Part shown: one piece after another, positions 1 through 8,436 of the stretch
How the letters are laid out: every line of letters begins with the position of its first letter
Position numbering within the stretch: position 1 is the first letter of the stretch
Source of the DNA: DAOUBF01 sp034432795
GTDB lineage: Bacteria > Chloroflexota > Anaerolineae > DSLN01
Assembly: GCA_034432795.1 (NCBI GenBank)
Contig: DAOUBF010000009.1
Location: 1 to 59,190 of the forward strand
Direction: 5' to 3'
Length of the DNA stretch: 59,190 nt
Notes under the pieces: generated by a model
What the model was told of the DNA's origin: nothing
Databases searched by the model: none
What the model saw: the letters and a program-made list of their open reading frames with translations, nothing else
Translations under genes and position numbers: made by a program

Positions 1-159
1 AACCCGGCCCGCGACCTGGGCCCACGCATTGCCCATGCCGTGCTGCCCATCCCGGGCAAGGGCGACTCGGACTGGGGTTATTCGTGGGTGCCGGTGGTCG
101 GGCCGATCATCGGCGGCGTGATCGGCGCCCTGCTGTGGGTGGCGCTGGTTCCTGCCTGA
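1..159 (+). CDS. glpF: Glycerol facilitator / aquaporin family protein, C-terminal end (partial)
   Basis: Only the last 52 residues are in the window, in frame from base 1, stopping at TGA 157-159. The fragment begins with NPARD, the second NPA box of the major intrinsic protein family; Asp after NPAR is the glycerol-channel variant, where water channels usually have Ser. A hydrophobic final segment (VPVVGPIIGGVIGALLWVAL) is the last membrane helix. The product would admit glycerol (and possibly dihydroxyacetone) across the inner membrane. It is followed by dhaK, dhaL and glpK on the same strand, which fits. The start and most of the gene lie upstream of the window. Confidence 0.88.
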   Translation, partial: NPARDLGPRIAHAVLPIPGKGDSDWGYSWVPVVGPIIGGVIGALLWVALVPA

Positions 160-168
160 TGGAATAGG

Positions 169-212
169 GTGGTGGGCAGTGAGCCGTGGGTAGAACGTTC
201 ACTGCCCACCAC
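169..212. promoter_or_regulatory. 14-bp perfect inverted repeat between glpF and dhaK
   Basis: Arms 169-182 and 199-212 are exact reverse complements (core TGGTGGGCAGTGA) around a 16-nt loop. The hairpin begins 9 bases after the glpF stop and ends 12 bases before the dhaK Shine-Dalgarno (AAGGAGGGG, 224-232). No T-run follows, so a classical intrinsic terminator is unlikely. It may damp transcription or protect the glpF 3' end, or it may be a dispersed repeat copy. Confidence 0.5.
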
Positions 213-237
213 TTACTTTGGTTAAGGAGGGGTCACC

Positions 238-1311
<1,074 letters not shown>

Positions 1312-1360
1312 GCGCCTAAGCCCCCTGAGAGACTGGCGCGGACGGAGGCTGAGAGATTGC

Positions 1361-2005
1361 ATGACGATACCTAAAAGTAAGATTCTGGCGTGGTTACGGG
1401 CGAGTGCAGCCGTGCTGGAGGAGAACAAGACGTACCTCACAGACCTGGACTCGCCCATCGGTGACGCGGACCACGGCGTCAACATGGACCGGGGCTTTAA
1501 AAAAATCTTAAGCCAGCTCCCCACGGTTGAAGACAAAGATATTGGCACCATCCTCAGGACAGCCGGCATGGCGCTGGTGAGCAGCGTCGGCGGCGCCGGT
1601 GGGCCGTTATACGGCACATTTTTCATGGAGGCCGGCAAAGTCACCGCCGGTAAGACGGAGCTTTCCGACGAGGACCTGCTGCTGCTCCTGGAGTCCGGCC
1701 TGAAAGGGGTCATACGCATCGGAAAGACCAACCTGGGGGACAAAACCATGGTGGATGCCCTTCACCCGGCAGTAGAGGCATTACGTAAAGCATTGGCCGA
1801 TCACGTGGGGACGGCAGAAGCGCTGCGCCTGATGACAGAGGCCGCCCGGCAGGGCATGGTGGATACCATCCCCATGCTCGCCAGGAAGGGCCGGGCCAGC
1901 TACGTCGGCGAACGCAGCATCGGCCATCAGGACCCCGGGGCCACCTCATCCTACCTCATCCTGAAGGCGCTGATGGAAACCATCACAGCGGACCAACCGG
2001 GGTAA
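1361..2005 (+). CDS. dhaL: Dihydroxyacetone kinase, ADP-binding DhaL subunit
   Basis: 214 residues, typical of DhaL. The family binds ADP permanently through two Mg2+ ions held by three aspartates; here Asp30 and the GDADHG motif at 34-39 supply them. In the PTS type, phospho-DhaM rephosphorylates the bound ADP, and DhaL then passes the phosphate to DHA on DhaK. The central SSVGGAGGPLYGTFF and the later GKTNLGDKTMVDAL stretch are conserved family segments. It sits between dhaK and glpK on the same strand. The separate DhaL, together with dhaM at 7683, argues against a single-chain ATP-dependent DHA kinase. Confidence 0.96.
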   Translation: MTIPKSKILAWLRASAAVLEENKTYLTDLDSPIGDADHGVNMDRGFKKILSQLPTVEDKDIGTILRTAGMALVSSVGGAGGPLYGTFFMEAGKVTAGKTELSDEDLLLLLESGLKGVIRIGKTNLGDKTMVDALHPAVEALRKALADHVGTAEALRLMTEAARQGMVDTIPMLARKGRASYVGERSIGHQDPGATSSYLILKALMETITADQPG

Positions 2006-2135
2006 GACCCAACGCTGGGGGAGCCTGAGTTAGAGAGGAGGTGATGGTCTGCGGACAAAGGGGCCTGGAACGATACCGATTTTAACACCGATTACAGAGA
2101 GACTATCTGAACCCTAGAAGGAGGGAGACATTCCT

Positions 2136-3662
2136 ATGGCAGAGAAGAAGTACGCAGCCGCAGTGGACCAGGGGACGACCGGCACCCGTTTCATGGTCTT
2201 CACCCATGACGGCAAGGTCGCATCCACCTATTACGAGGAGCACCGGCAGATCTACCCCCAACCCGGCTGGGTAGAGCACGACCCCATGGAGATCTGGGAG
2301 AAGACCCAGAAGGTGATCAAAGGCTCGCTGGCGGCTGGCAACATTGACCCCAATGCGATCGCCGCGATCGGCGTCACCAACCAGCGCGAGACCACCATCC
2401 TCTGGGACAAAAGCACAGGCCAGCCGGTGTACAACGCCATCGTCTGGCAGGACACCCGCACCCGCGACATCTGCCAGAAGCTCATTGATGACGGCTTTGA
2501 GCCGACGGTGAAGCAGAAAACCGGCCTGGTCAGCGCCACCTACTTCTCCGGCCCCAAGATCAAGTGGATCCTGGACAACATCCCCGGGGTGCGCGCCCGC
2601 GCCGAGCGTGGCGAGGTGATCTTCGGCAACATTGACACCTGGGTGATCTGGTGGCTGACCGGCGGGCCGAAGGGCGGCGCCCACGTCACCGACTACACCA
2701 ACGCCTCCCGCACCATGCTCATGAACCTCAAGACGCTGGACTGGGATGACGAGATCCTGAACTACCTGGGCATCCCCCGCGCCTGCCTGCCCACGATCCG
2801 CCCCTCCAGCGACAAGAAGCTGTATGGCAGCACGCCGGTGGATGGACCGGTCGGTGCGGCTATCCCGGTGTGCGGCGACCTGGGCGATCAGCAGGGCGCG
2901 CTCGTGGGCCAGGTGTGCTACAGCCCCGGCGAGGCCAAGAACACCTATGGCACCGGCAACTTCATGCTGCTCAACACCGGCACAGACATCGTCCCCTCCA
3001 AGAGCGGCCTGCTGACCACCGGCGCCTATGCCACCGAGGAGGGCAAGTGCATCTACGCCCTGGAGGGCTCCATCGCCATCACCGGCGCGGCCATCCAGTG
3101 GTTGCGCGACAACCTGGGGATCATCAAGAACGCGGCCGAGACCGAAGAGATCGCCAAGTCGGTGGAGGATGCCGGTGGCATCTACTTCGTCCCGGCCTTC
3201 TCCGGCCTGTTCGCGCCCTACTGGGACATGTACGCGCGCGGTGTCATCGTCGGCCTGACCCGCTACATTGACAAGCGCCACATCGTGCGGGCCACGCTGG
3301 AGAGCATCTGCTACCAGACCCGCGAGGTGCTGGACGCCATGCAGGCCGACTCCGGCATCAAGCTGACACAGCTTAAGGTGGACGGTGGCGCGGTCAAGAA
3401 CAACTTCCTGATGCAGCTCCAGGCCGACATCCTGGGCGTGCCGGTTGTCCGCCCCACAGTGGACGAGACCACCGCCCTGGGCGCGTCCTACATGGCTGGC
3501 CTGGCGGTGGGCTTCTGGAAGGACCTGGAGGACCTGCGGGCCAACTGGGGCGTGGACCGCGTGTTTGAGCCGCAATGGAGCGAGGAGAAGCGCGAAGAAG
3601 GCTACGCCGGCTGGAAGAAGGCCGTGCAACGCACCCTCCATTGGGTGGAGAAGGGTAGCTAA
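2136..3662 (+). CDS. glpK: Glycerol kinase
   Basis: 508 residues, close to the bacterial norm of about 500. FGGY-family kinase: the N-terminal DQGTTGTRFMVF is the first phosphate loop, WQDTRT carries substrate-contacting residues, and GGGAVKNNFLMQLQADI-type sequence near residue 415 is the FGGY signature region (here DGGAVKNNFLMQLQAD). It makes sn-glycerol 3-phosphate from glycerol and ATP. A strong AAGGAGGGAGA precedes the ATG by about 8 bases. Placed between the dhaKL pair and the glycerol-3-phosphate dehydrogenase genes, it supplies the dehydrogenase substrate. The 130-bp leader after dhaL shows no obvious promoter. Confidence 0.97.
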   Translation: MAEKKYAAAVDQGTTGTRFMVFTHDGKVASTYYEEHRQIYPQPGWVEHDPMEIWEKTQKVIKGSLAAGNIDPNAIAAIGVTNQRETTILWDKSTGQPVYNAIVWQDTRTRDICQKLIDDGFEPTVKQKTGLVSATYFSGPKIKWILDNIPGVRARAERGEVIFGNIDTWVIWWLTGGPKGGAHVTDYTNASRTMLMNLKTLDWDDEILNYLGIPRACLPTIRPSSDKKLYGSTPVDGPVGAAIPVCGDLGDQQGALVGQVCYSPGEAKNTYGTGNFMLLNTGTDIVPSKSGLLTTGAYATEEGKCIYALEGSIAITGAAIQWLRDNLGIIKNAAETEEIAKSVEDAGGIYFVPAFSGLFAPYWDMYARGVIVGLTRYIDKRHIVRATLESICYQTREVLDAMQADSGIKLTQLKVDGGAVKNNFLMQLQADILGVPVVRPTVDETTALGASYMAGLAVGFWKDLEDLRANWGVDRVFEPQWSEEKREEGYAGWKKAVQRTLHWVEKGS

Positions 3663-3692
3663 CGACGGAGGACGGAGGACCGGGGATGGAGG
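3663..3692. repeat. GACGGAGGACGGAGG tandem repeat (family R2)
   Basis: Short direct repeats of a GACGGA-like unit directly after the glpK stop. The same unit recurs at 9388, 32822 (reverse), 42651, 49546 (reverse) and 53022. Confidence 0.6.
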
Positions 3693-3740
3693 CCATCTAG
3701 ACGGTCCTCTATCCTCGGTCTTCCCCTGTTAAGGGGCTTC

Positions 3741-3787
3741 ACTCCCCCTACCCTCCCCCTTGATGGGGGAGGGTTAGGGAAGGGGTG
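3741..3787. repeat. G-rich palindromic repeat (family R1)
   Basis: Perfect 9-bp inverted repeat CCCTCCCCC (3751-3759) / GGGGGAGGG (3765-3773) with loop TTGAT, flanked by further C- and G-runs. Its right flank supplies the purine-rich Shine-Dalgarno of the next gene. Nine loci of this family are in the window. Confidence 0.75.
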
Positions 3788-3793
3788 ACAGTC

Positions 3794-4963
3794 ATGAGTT
3801 CAAAGATGAGCACATTTCACGCAATTGTCATCGGCGCCGGCTCCACCGGCTCCGCCACCGCGCACGACCTGGCCCTGCGTGGCCTGCGTGTGACCGTGCT
3901 GGAGCGCGGCGAGATCGCCTCCGGCACCACCGGGCGCAACCACTGCCTGTTGCACTCCGGCGGGCGCTACTGTGTCCGCGACCAGGAATCCGCCATTGAG
4001 TGCATTGACGAGAACATGATCCTGCGCCGGATCATGCCTGAAATCCTGGAGCTTAATGATGGCCTGTTCGTGGCACTCAACGAGGACGACCTGGCCTGGA
4101 AGGAGAAGTTTATCGCCGGCTGCGAAGCCTGCCATATCCCCTATCGCGAGATCCCGGTCAAGCGCGCCCTGGAGATGGAACCCAACCTGAATCCCAATAT
4201 CCTGGCGGCGGTGCAGGTGCCGGATGGGGTATTTGAGCCGTTCCACTTCTGCCTGGCCTTCCTGGCGACCGCGCGCAAAAATGGCGCGGTGATCCGCACT
4301 TATACCGAGGTGATTGACCTGGTATGCTCCGGTCACACTGTGACCGGCGTAAAGGTCCGCGACCACAAGACCGGTAAAGAAGAAGTCCTGGGCGCCGACA
4401 TCGTGGTCAACGCCACCGGCCCCTGGGCCGAGGAGATCGCCCACATGGCCGGTGTGGACGTGCCGGTCTCGCCGACGGCAGGCGTGATGGTCACCGTGAA
4501 CCGGCGCACGAACAACATGGTGATCAATCGCATGAACAAGCCCTCCGATGGCGACATCGTCGTGCCTCAACGCACCACCGCCATCATCGGCACCACGTCC
4601 TGGACCATTCCTGATCCCGATCTCATTGAAATTCCCAGGGATCACATTGAAAAGATGATCCAGAAGGGACAGGAGCTATTGCCCATTATCCGGCATCTGC
4701 AAACGCGGGGCATCATGGCTGTCGCCCGGCCGCTGATCCGCAAGGCCAACGTGGACGAGCGCGAGGTCAGCCGCACCTTTGAATGCTTTGACCACAAGCA
4801 TGATGGCGTGGACGGGTTCGTCACCATTTCCGGTGGTAAGACCACCACCGCCCGCGCCATGGCCGAGAAGGTCAGCGACATCGTCTGCGCCAAGCTGGGC
4901 ATTCAGGCCGAATGCCGCACACGCGAGACGCCGTTGGTTTCCTACCGCCTGTTTTATAACTGA
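3794..4963 (+). CDS. glpA: FAD-dependent glycerol-3-phosphate dehydrogenase, GlpA-type catalytic domain only
   Basis: 389 residues. VIGAGSTG (12-19) and VTVLERG are the FAD Rossmann fold; SGTTGRNHCLLHSGGRY, the RMNKPSDGDIVVP stretch and DGVDGFVTISGGKTTTARAMAE track closely the catalytic part of E. coli GlpA. It oxidises sn-glycerol 3-phosphate to dihydroxyacetone phosphate. E. coli GlpA is about 540 residues and ends with a Cys-rich BFD-like iron-sulfur domain; this protein stops just after the catalytic domain and has no such cysteines. The next gene starts 2 bp later and encodes an SdhB-like iron-sulfur subunit, so electrons probably leave by a different route. ATG 3794 is preferred to GTG 3785 because the GGAAGGGG lies 8 bases before it. 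Confidence 0.92.
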   Translation: MSSKMSTFHAIVIGAGSTGSATAHDLALRGLRVTVLERGEIASGTTGRNHCLLHSGGRYCVRDQESAIECIDENMILRRIMPEILELNDGLFVALNEDDLAWKEKFIAGCEACHIPYREIPVKRALEMEPNLNPNILAAVQVPDGVFEPFHFCLAFLATARKNGAVIRTYTEVIDLVCSGHTVTGVKVRDHKTGKEEVLGADIVVNATGPWAEEIAHMAGVDVPVSPTAGVMVTVNRRTNNMVINRMNKPSDGDIVVPQRTTAIIGTTSWTIPDPDLIEIPRDHIEKMIQKGQELLPIIRHLQTRGIMAVARPLIRKANVDEREVSRTFECFDHKHDGVDGFVTISGGKTTTARAMAEKVSDIVCAKLGIQAECRTRETPLVSYRLFYN

Positions 4964-4965
4964 GT

Positions 4966-5736
4966 ATGCCTATCCAAGTCCCGCTCAAAATCTTCCGCTA
5001 CAAACCCGGTTCTGAACCGCACTATGAATCTTATGTCGTCAGCGTGCCCGAATATGCGCACGTGATTGACGCCATTGAAGCCGTCTGGGCGCAGCACGAC
5101 CGCTCGCTCACCTTCCGCCACGCCTGCCACCATGCCTCATGCGGCACCTGCGCCGTGCGCATTAACGGGTACGAGAAGTTGCCCTGTATCGTGCCGGTGC
5201 GCGAAGCGCTGGCCGGGCGCACCGAGATCCTGATTGAGCCACTGCGCAACTTCCCGCTGGTCAGTGATCTCGTCGTGGACGTCGCCGGGTTCTTCCGCAA
5301 GCAAGAGGCTTCCGGCCTGATCCTCACCCGTCAGGTAGAGCCTACCCTGAACGGCCAGCCCTATGTGCGCGCCGAGGTCTTTGACGCCACCGGCCATCTG
5401 GAGAATCGGCCCTACAACCGCTTCCAGAACTGCATTGAATGTGGCATCTGCATCAGCGCCTGCCCAACGATGGCCGCCACAGACAAATTCTTCGGCCCGG
5501 CGGGCCTGGCAGGGATCTGGTACGCTTTGCAAGAGACGAACGACCCGGCCAGGAAAGAGGCGCTCCTGGCGCTGGCAGATGACGAACAAGGGGTATGGCG
5601 CTGCCACAGCGCTTTTGAGTGCACAGAATCCTGCCCGCAGGCCGTGGATCCGGCAGGCGCGATTATGGCGCTGCGGCGCGAATTGATCGGTCGCAGGTTC
5701 AGACGTTTATTTGGCCTCAACAGAGGAGCAAAGTGA
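4966..5736 (+). CDS. Succinate dehydrogenase/fumarate reductase-type iron-sulfur subunit (SdhB-like), partner of GlpA
   Basis: 256 residues with all three cluster motifs of complex II subunit B. The [2Fe-2S] set is Cys54, 59, 62 and 74 (CHHASCGTC then PC); the [4Fe-4S] set is CIECGICISACP (156-166); the third set, CHSAFECTESCP (213-223), has the C-x5-C-x3-CP spacing of the [3Fe-4S] site in classical SdhB. In complex II this subunit carries electrons from FAD to quinone. No SdhA gene is adjacent; the flavoprotein 2 bp upstream is GlpA-like. I infer it takes electrons from glycerol-3-phosphate dehydrogenase. The alternative is a displaced sdhBCD set. Start ATG 4966 gives the normal N-terminus. 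Confidence 0.9.
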   Translation: MPIQVPLKIFRYKPGSEPHYESYVVSVPEYAHVIDAIEAVWAQHDRSLTFRHACHHASCGTCAVRINGYEKLPCIVPVREALAGRTEILIEPLRNFPLVSDLVVDVAGFFRKQEASGLILTRQVEPTLNGQPYVRAEVFDATGHLENRPYNRFQNCIECGICISACPTMAATDKFFGPAGLAGIWYALQETNDPARKEALLALADDEQGVWRCHSAFECTESCPQAVDPAGAIMALRRELIGRRFRRLFGLNRGAK

Positions 5737-6125
5737 TGGCGGGAAGACAGGAGTCTAAACTGAGGCGTGCCCTGCTCTGGGGGGATGTGCGCGGGCGTGG
5801 ATTGGGTATGTGGGCCTATGCGCTCAACCGCATCACGGGCATCGGCCTGGTCGTCTATCTCTATCTGCATCTGGTCGTTCTCAGCCTGCTGGCACAGGGG
5901 GCCGCGGGGTGGGATGCGTTTATCGCGCTGGCGAAGACGCCGCTCTTCCTGGCGTTGGACGTGATCCTGCTGGTAGGCCTGCTCATCCACGGGCTGAACG
6001 GCCTGCGCGTCACCCTCAACGCCCTGAATATCGGCGTGGCCGCGCAGAAGCAACTCTTTGTTGTCGTGATCGCACTGGTCATCCTCCTCGGTCTGACCGG
6101 GGCGGTGCGCATTTTCACACAATAG
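5736..6125 (+). CDS. Complex II-type membrane anchor, SdhC-like
   Basis: 129 residues; ATG 5736 overlaps the previous TGA by one base, indicating translational coupling. Three membrane helices can be read at about 33-53, 69-90 and 107-125. The first carries the SdhC-like signature NRITGIGLVVYLYLHLVV, with His45 a possible haem b ligand; a second conserved His85 is in LLIHGLNGLR. In complex II the anchor subunits bind haem b and ubiquinone or menaquinone. Immediate coupling to the SdhB-like gene shows the two belong to one complex. Sequence identity is too low to separate SDH from FRD type. Confidence 0.82.
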   Translation: MAGRQESKLRRALLWGDVRGRGLGMWAYALNRITGIGLVVYLYLHLVVLSLLAQGAAGWDAFIALAKTPLFLALDVILLVGLLIHGLNGLRVTLNALNIGVAAQKQLFVVVIALVILLGLTGAVRIFTQ

Positions 6126-6132
6126 GTGGCCT

Positions 6133-6510
6133 ATGGAGCACAGCCTGGACTTCACAGAAACACGTCCGCGAACAGGCGTAGGGAGCTGGAGTTGGATCTG
6201 GCAGGCGGTGACCGGGCTGGGGATCATCTTCCTGGTGGGTCTTCATATGATCGCCCACCACTTTGTGGTGGAGGGCGGCCTGCGCAATTTTGAGCAGGTG
6301 CAGGCCTACCTGCGCCACCCGGTCATCCTGCCGTTGGAGGTGTTGTTTCTGATCGTCGTCACAGCCCACGCGCTATTAGGGGTGCGCGCCATCCTGTTTG
6401 ATCTGGGGCTGAGCGATCAGACGGAAAAGCGCGTCACCCAGGCCCTGACGGTTGTGGGTATGTTGACAATAGGTTATGGTTTGTGGCTGACCTGGGTGGT
6501 CATTCGGTAA
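6133..6510 (+). CDS. Complex II-type membrane anchor, SdhD-like
   Basis: 125 residues with three predicted helices at about 22-45, 63-88 and 103-124. VTGLGIIFLVGLHMIAHH contains His38 and His42/43, and VVTAHALLGVRAIL contains His79, the pattern expected for haem b/quinone anchors. It starts 7 bp after the SdhC-like gene. With the two genes upstream it would complete a four-subunit membrane enzyme whose flavoprotein is GlpA-like. Its last 28 bases overlap the next gene in another frame. Confidence 0.78.
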   Translation: MEHSLDFTETRPRTGVGSWSWIWQAVTGLGIIFLVGLHMIAHHFVVEGGLRNFEQVQAYLRHPVILPLEVLFLIVVTAHALLGVRAILFDLGLSDQTEKRVTQALTVVGMLTIGYGLWLTWVVIR

Positions 6511-7133
6511 CGGAGAGTGATTGGGAAGCCGCCTGGGCGCCTTATGATGAGGCGACATACGCAGCCGCCCTCGCCGCCGTTGGCCCAGATGATGTGATCA
6601 TAGACATCGGCGCCGGCGACCTGCGGCTGGCGCGACGCCTGGCGGCAGTGGTGCGGCATGTCTATGCTATAGAACGCCGGGCGGATATTCTGAACCTGGC
6701 GTTCTCCGGGCCAGGTTCCGACCGGCAACAAGGCCTGCCCCTACCTGACAACCTGAGCGTCATCTGCGCGGACGCGCGTGACTGGCCTTTCCCCACCGAC
6801 GTGACTGCGGGCGTGCTGTTGATGCGCCACTGCCGCCACTTCGGCCTGTACGTGGCCAAGCTGCGTGCGGCAGGGGCGCGCAAACTGATCACCAATGCCC
6901 GTTGGGGCATGGGCGTAGAGGTCATGGACCTGCGACCCGGCCTGGCCTGGGAGGTGGCCCGCCGCACGCCAGGCTGGTATGCCTGCGTGTGCGGCGCAGT
7001 GGGGTTCATTGAGGGGCCAGCCGACCAGGTGCCCGACTGGGACGAGGTGAGGCAGGTGGAAACGTGTGAGCGTTGTCACCCCTCGGCGGATTTGGGCTTA
7101 TCAGACATACTGAGGCATAATTCTCTAAAATAG
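6483..7133 (+). CDS. SAM-dependent methyltransferase-like protein with Cys pairs
   Basis: 216 residues from a GTG start. VIIDIGAGDLRLARRLA (about 38-54) followed by VYAIERR is a class I SAM-binding motif I/II. Central segments mention no catalytic motif that I can assign. The C-terminal third has CVCG and CERCHP, two Cys pairs that might hold zinc. Target unknown. It overlaps the SdhD-like gene by 28 bp, so it is very likely co-transcribed with the dehydrogenase. A role in modifying that complex is only a guess. Confidence 0.6.
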   Translation: MADLGGHSVTESDWEAAWAPYDEATYAAALAAVGPDDVIIDIGAGDLRLARRLAAVVRHVYAIERRADILNLAFSGPGSDRQQGLPLPDNLSVICADARDWPFPTDVTAGVLLMRHCRHFGLYVAKLRAAGARKLITNARWGMGVEVMDLRPGLAWEVARRTPGWYACVCGAVGFIEGPADQVPDWDEVRQVETCERCHPSADLGLSDILRHNSLK

Positions 7134-7155
7134 CTACACCTAAGGAGGAGTAAAA

Positions 7156-7686
7156 TTGCGTCTACAGGGGAAAAAAGTTGCGGTTCTCTTGGAAGAAGGC
7201 TTTGAGGACCTGGAATTTTGGGTGACTGTGATGCGGCTGCGCGAAGAAGGCGCCAGCGTCACCATTGTCGCCCCCAAGGCCGGGCATGAATATCGGGGAA
7301 AACACTGCCTGCCTGCCCGGAGCGAAGTGGCCGCTGATCAGGTGCGCGCCGACGATTTTGCTGCGGTGGTCGTCCCCGGCGGCTGGGCGCCGGATAAACT
7401 GCGGCGCTACCCGGCGGTGACCGGGCTGGTGCGGGCGGCCTACGACCAGGGCAAGATCGTCGGCCTGATCTGTCATGCCGGCCTGGTGGGCATCTCGGCC
7501 CGCATCGTCAAAGGGCATCGGGCCACTGGCTCGCTGGGTATTAAGGACGACCTGATTAACGCCGGCGCCGAGTGGGTGGATGCCCCGGCATTCCGCGACG
7601 GCCAGATCGTCTGGGGGCGCGTGGTGGAAGACATCCCCGATTTCTGCCGCGAATTGGTGCGTGCCATCGCAGGGGAGGCCGCGTGA
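7156..7686 (+). CDS. DJ-1/PfpI family protein (glutamine amidotransferase-like class I)
   Basis: 176 residues, the normal length for single-domain PfpI/YhbO proteins. It starts at TTG 7156 behind a strong AAGGAGGAG. The nucleophile elbow is GLICHAGL, with Cys106 and His107, and EEGFEDLE near residue 13 supplies the conserved acid. The family includes proteases, chaperones and disputed deglycases/glyoxalases. DHA and its phosphate decay to methylglyoxal, so a protective role in a DHA-forming pathway would make sense; that is inference from the neighbours. It overlaps dhaM by 4 bp, which suggests coupling. Confidence 0.85.
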   Translation: MRLQGKKVAVLLEEGFEDLEFWVTVMRLREEGASVTIVAPKAGHEYRGKHCLPARSEVAADQVRADDFAAVVVPGGWAPDKLRRYPAVTGLVRAAYDQGKIVGLICHAGLVGISARIVKGHRATGSLGIKDDLINAGAEWVDAPAFRDGQIVWGRVVEDIPDFCRELVRAIAGEAA

Positions 7687-8078
7687 TCGGCATCGTCATT
7701 GTGGCGCACAGCGCCAAACTGGCCGAAGGCGTCAAGGAGATGGCCGACCAGATGGCCAAAGGGCTGGTGCCCATCGCCGCCGCAGGGGGCGTGGATGACC
7801 ACACGCTGGGCACGAACGCCGACCGCATCTATGAGGCCATTCAGCAGGTCTATCGGGATGAAGGGGTACTGGTCCTGTTTGACCTGGGCAGCGCTCTGTT
7901 CAGCACCCAGATCGCCCTGGAACGCCTGGACCCAGAACGCCAAGCCCGCGTTCTTCTGAGCGAGGCCCCCCTGGTAGAGGGAGCTATTGTGGCCGCTGTG
8001 GAAGCCTCGCTAGGGCATGACTTGGCGACGGTCAACGCGGCAGCGGTGGCGGCCAAAGACATGCAGAAGATTCTCTAA
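7683..8078 (+). CDS. dhaM: PTS-dependent dihydroxyacetone kinase, phosphotransfer subunit DhaM
   Basis: 131 residues, from GTG overlapping the previous stop by 4 bp. It is the single EIIA-mannose-type domain of DhaM: IGIVIVAHSAKLAEG places the phosphoryl-accepting His at residue 9, and VLVLFDLGSALFSTQIA is the usual second motif. It receives phosphate from HPr and passes it to ADP on DhaL. E. coli DhaM carries extra HPr and Enzyme I-like domains fused on; here HPr and Enzyme I are separate genes just downstream. Confidence 0.93.
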   Translation: MIGIVIVAHSAKLAEGVKEMADQMAKGLVPIAAAGGVDDHTLGTNADRIYEAIQQVYRDEGVLVLFDLGSALFSTQIALERLDPERQARVLLSEAPLVEGAIVAAVEASLGHDLATVNAAAVAAKDMQKIL

Positions 8079-8163
8079 GGGCTGCCAGCGCGCCGCTTCC
8101 GGCCAAAAAGCATCAATCACTGTGGCACCGCCGAAAGCGGATAGCTGAAAGCTGATGGCTGCT

Positions 8164-8436
8164 ATGGCTGAGACCACACTCGTTGTCCGGCACCCGGTTG
8201 GTTTACACGCCCGCCCCGCCGCGCTGTTTGTGCAGACGGCTGCTCGCTTCAAAGCGGCTATCCAGGTGACCAATGTGACACGCGGCAGCAAACCGGTAAA
8301 CGCCAAGAGCATCTTAAGCGTGTTGACGTTGGGCGTGTCCCAGGGGCATGAAATTCACATCCGGGCGGAAGGGGAAGATGCAGAGGCGGCGGTCCAGGCA
8401 ATTACGGACCTGGTGGAGAGCAACTTTGGGGAATGA
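8164..8436 (+). CDS. ptsH: Phosphocarrier protein HPr
   Basis: 90 residues. RHPVGLHARPAALFVQ is the HPr active-site motif, and starting at ATG 8164 puts the phosphorylated residue at His15 exactly, which is why I prefer it to ATG 8155. The second conserved site reads VNAKSILSVLTLG, with Ser in the position regulated by HPr kinase in Firmicutes; whether such a kinase exists here cannot be seen. HPr carries phosphate from Enzyme I to DhaM. It overlaps the regulator gene by 4 bp. Confidence 0.95.
   Translation: MAETTLVVRHPVGLHARPAALFVQTAARFKAAIQVTNVTRGSKPVNAKSILSVLTLGVSQGHEIHIRAEGEDAEAAVQAITDLVESNFGE

Noticed and set aside
3785..3793. GTG 3785 as start of the GlpA-like gene
   Set aside because: The GTG falls inside the purine-rich ribosome-binding tract that better serves ATG 3794.
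4966..6510. Ordinary succinate dehydrogenase subunits
   Set aside because: The cluster motifs and anchors match, but there is no SdhA and the adjacent, near-overlapping flavoprotein is GlpA-like. Kept only as the alternative hypothesis.
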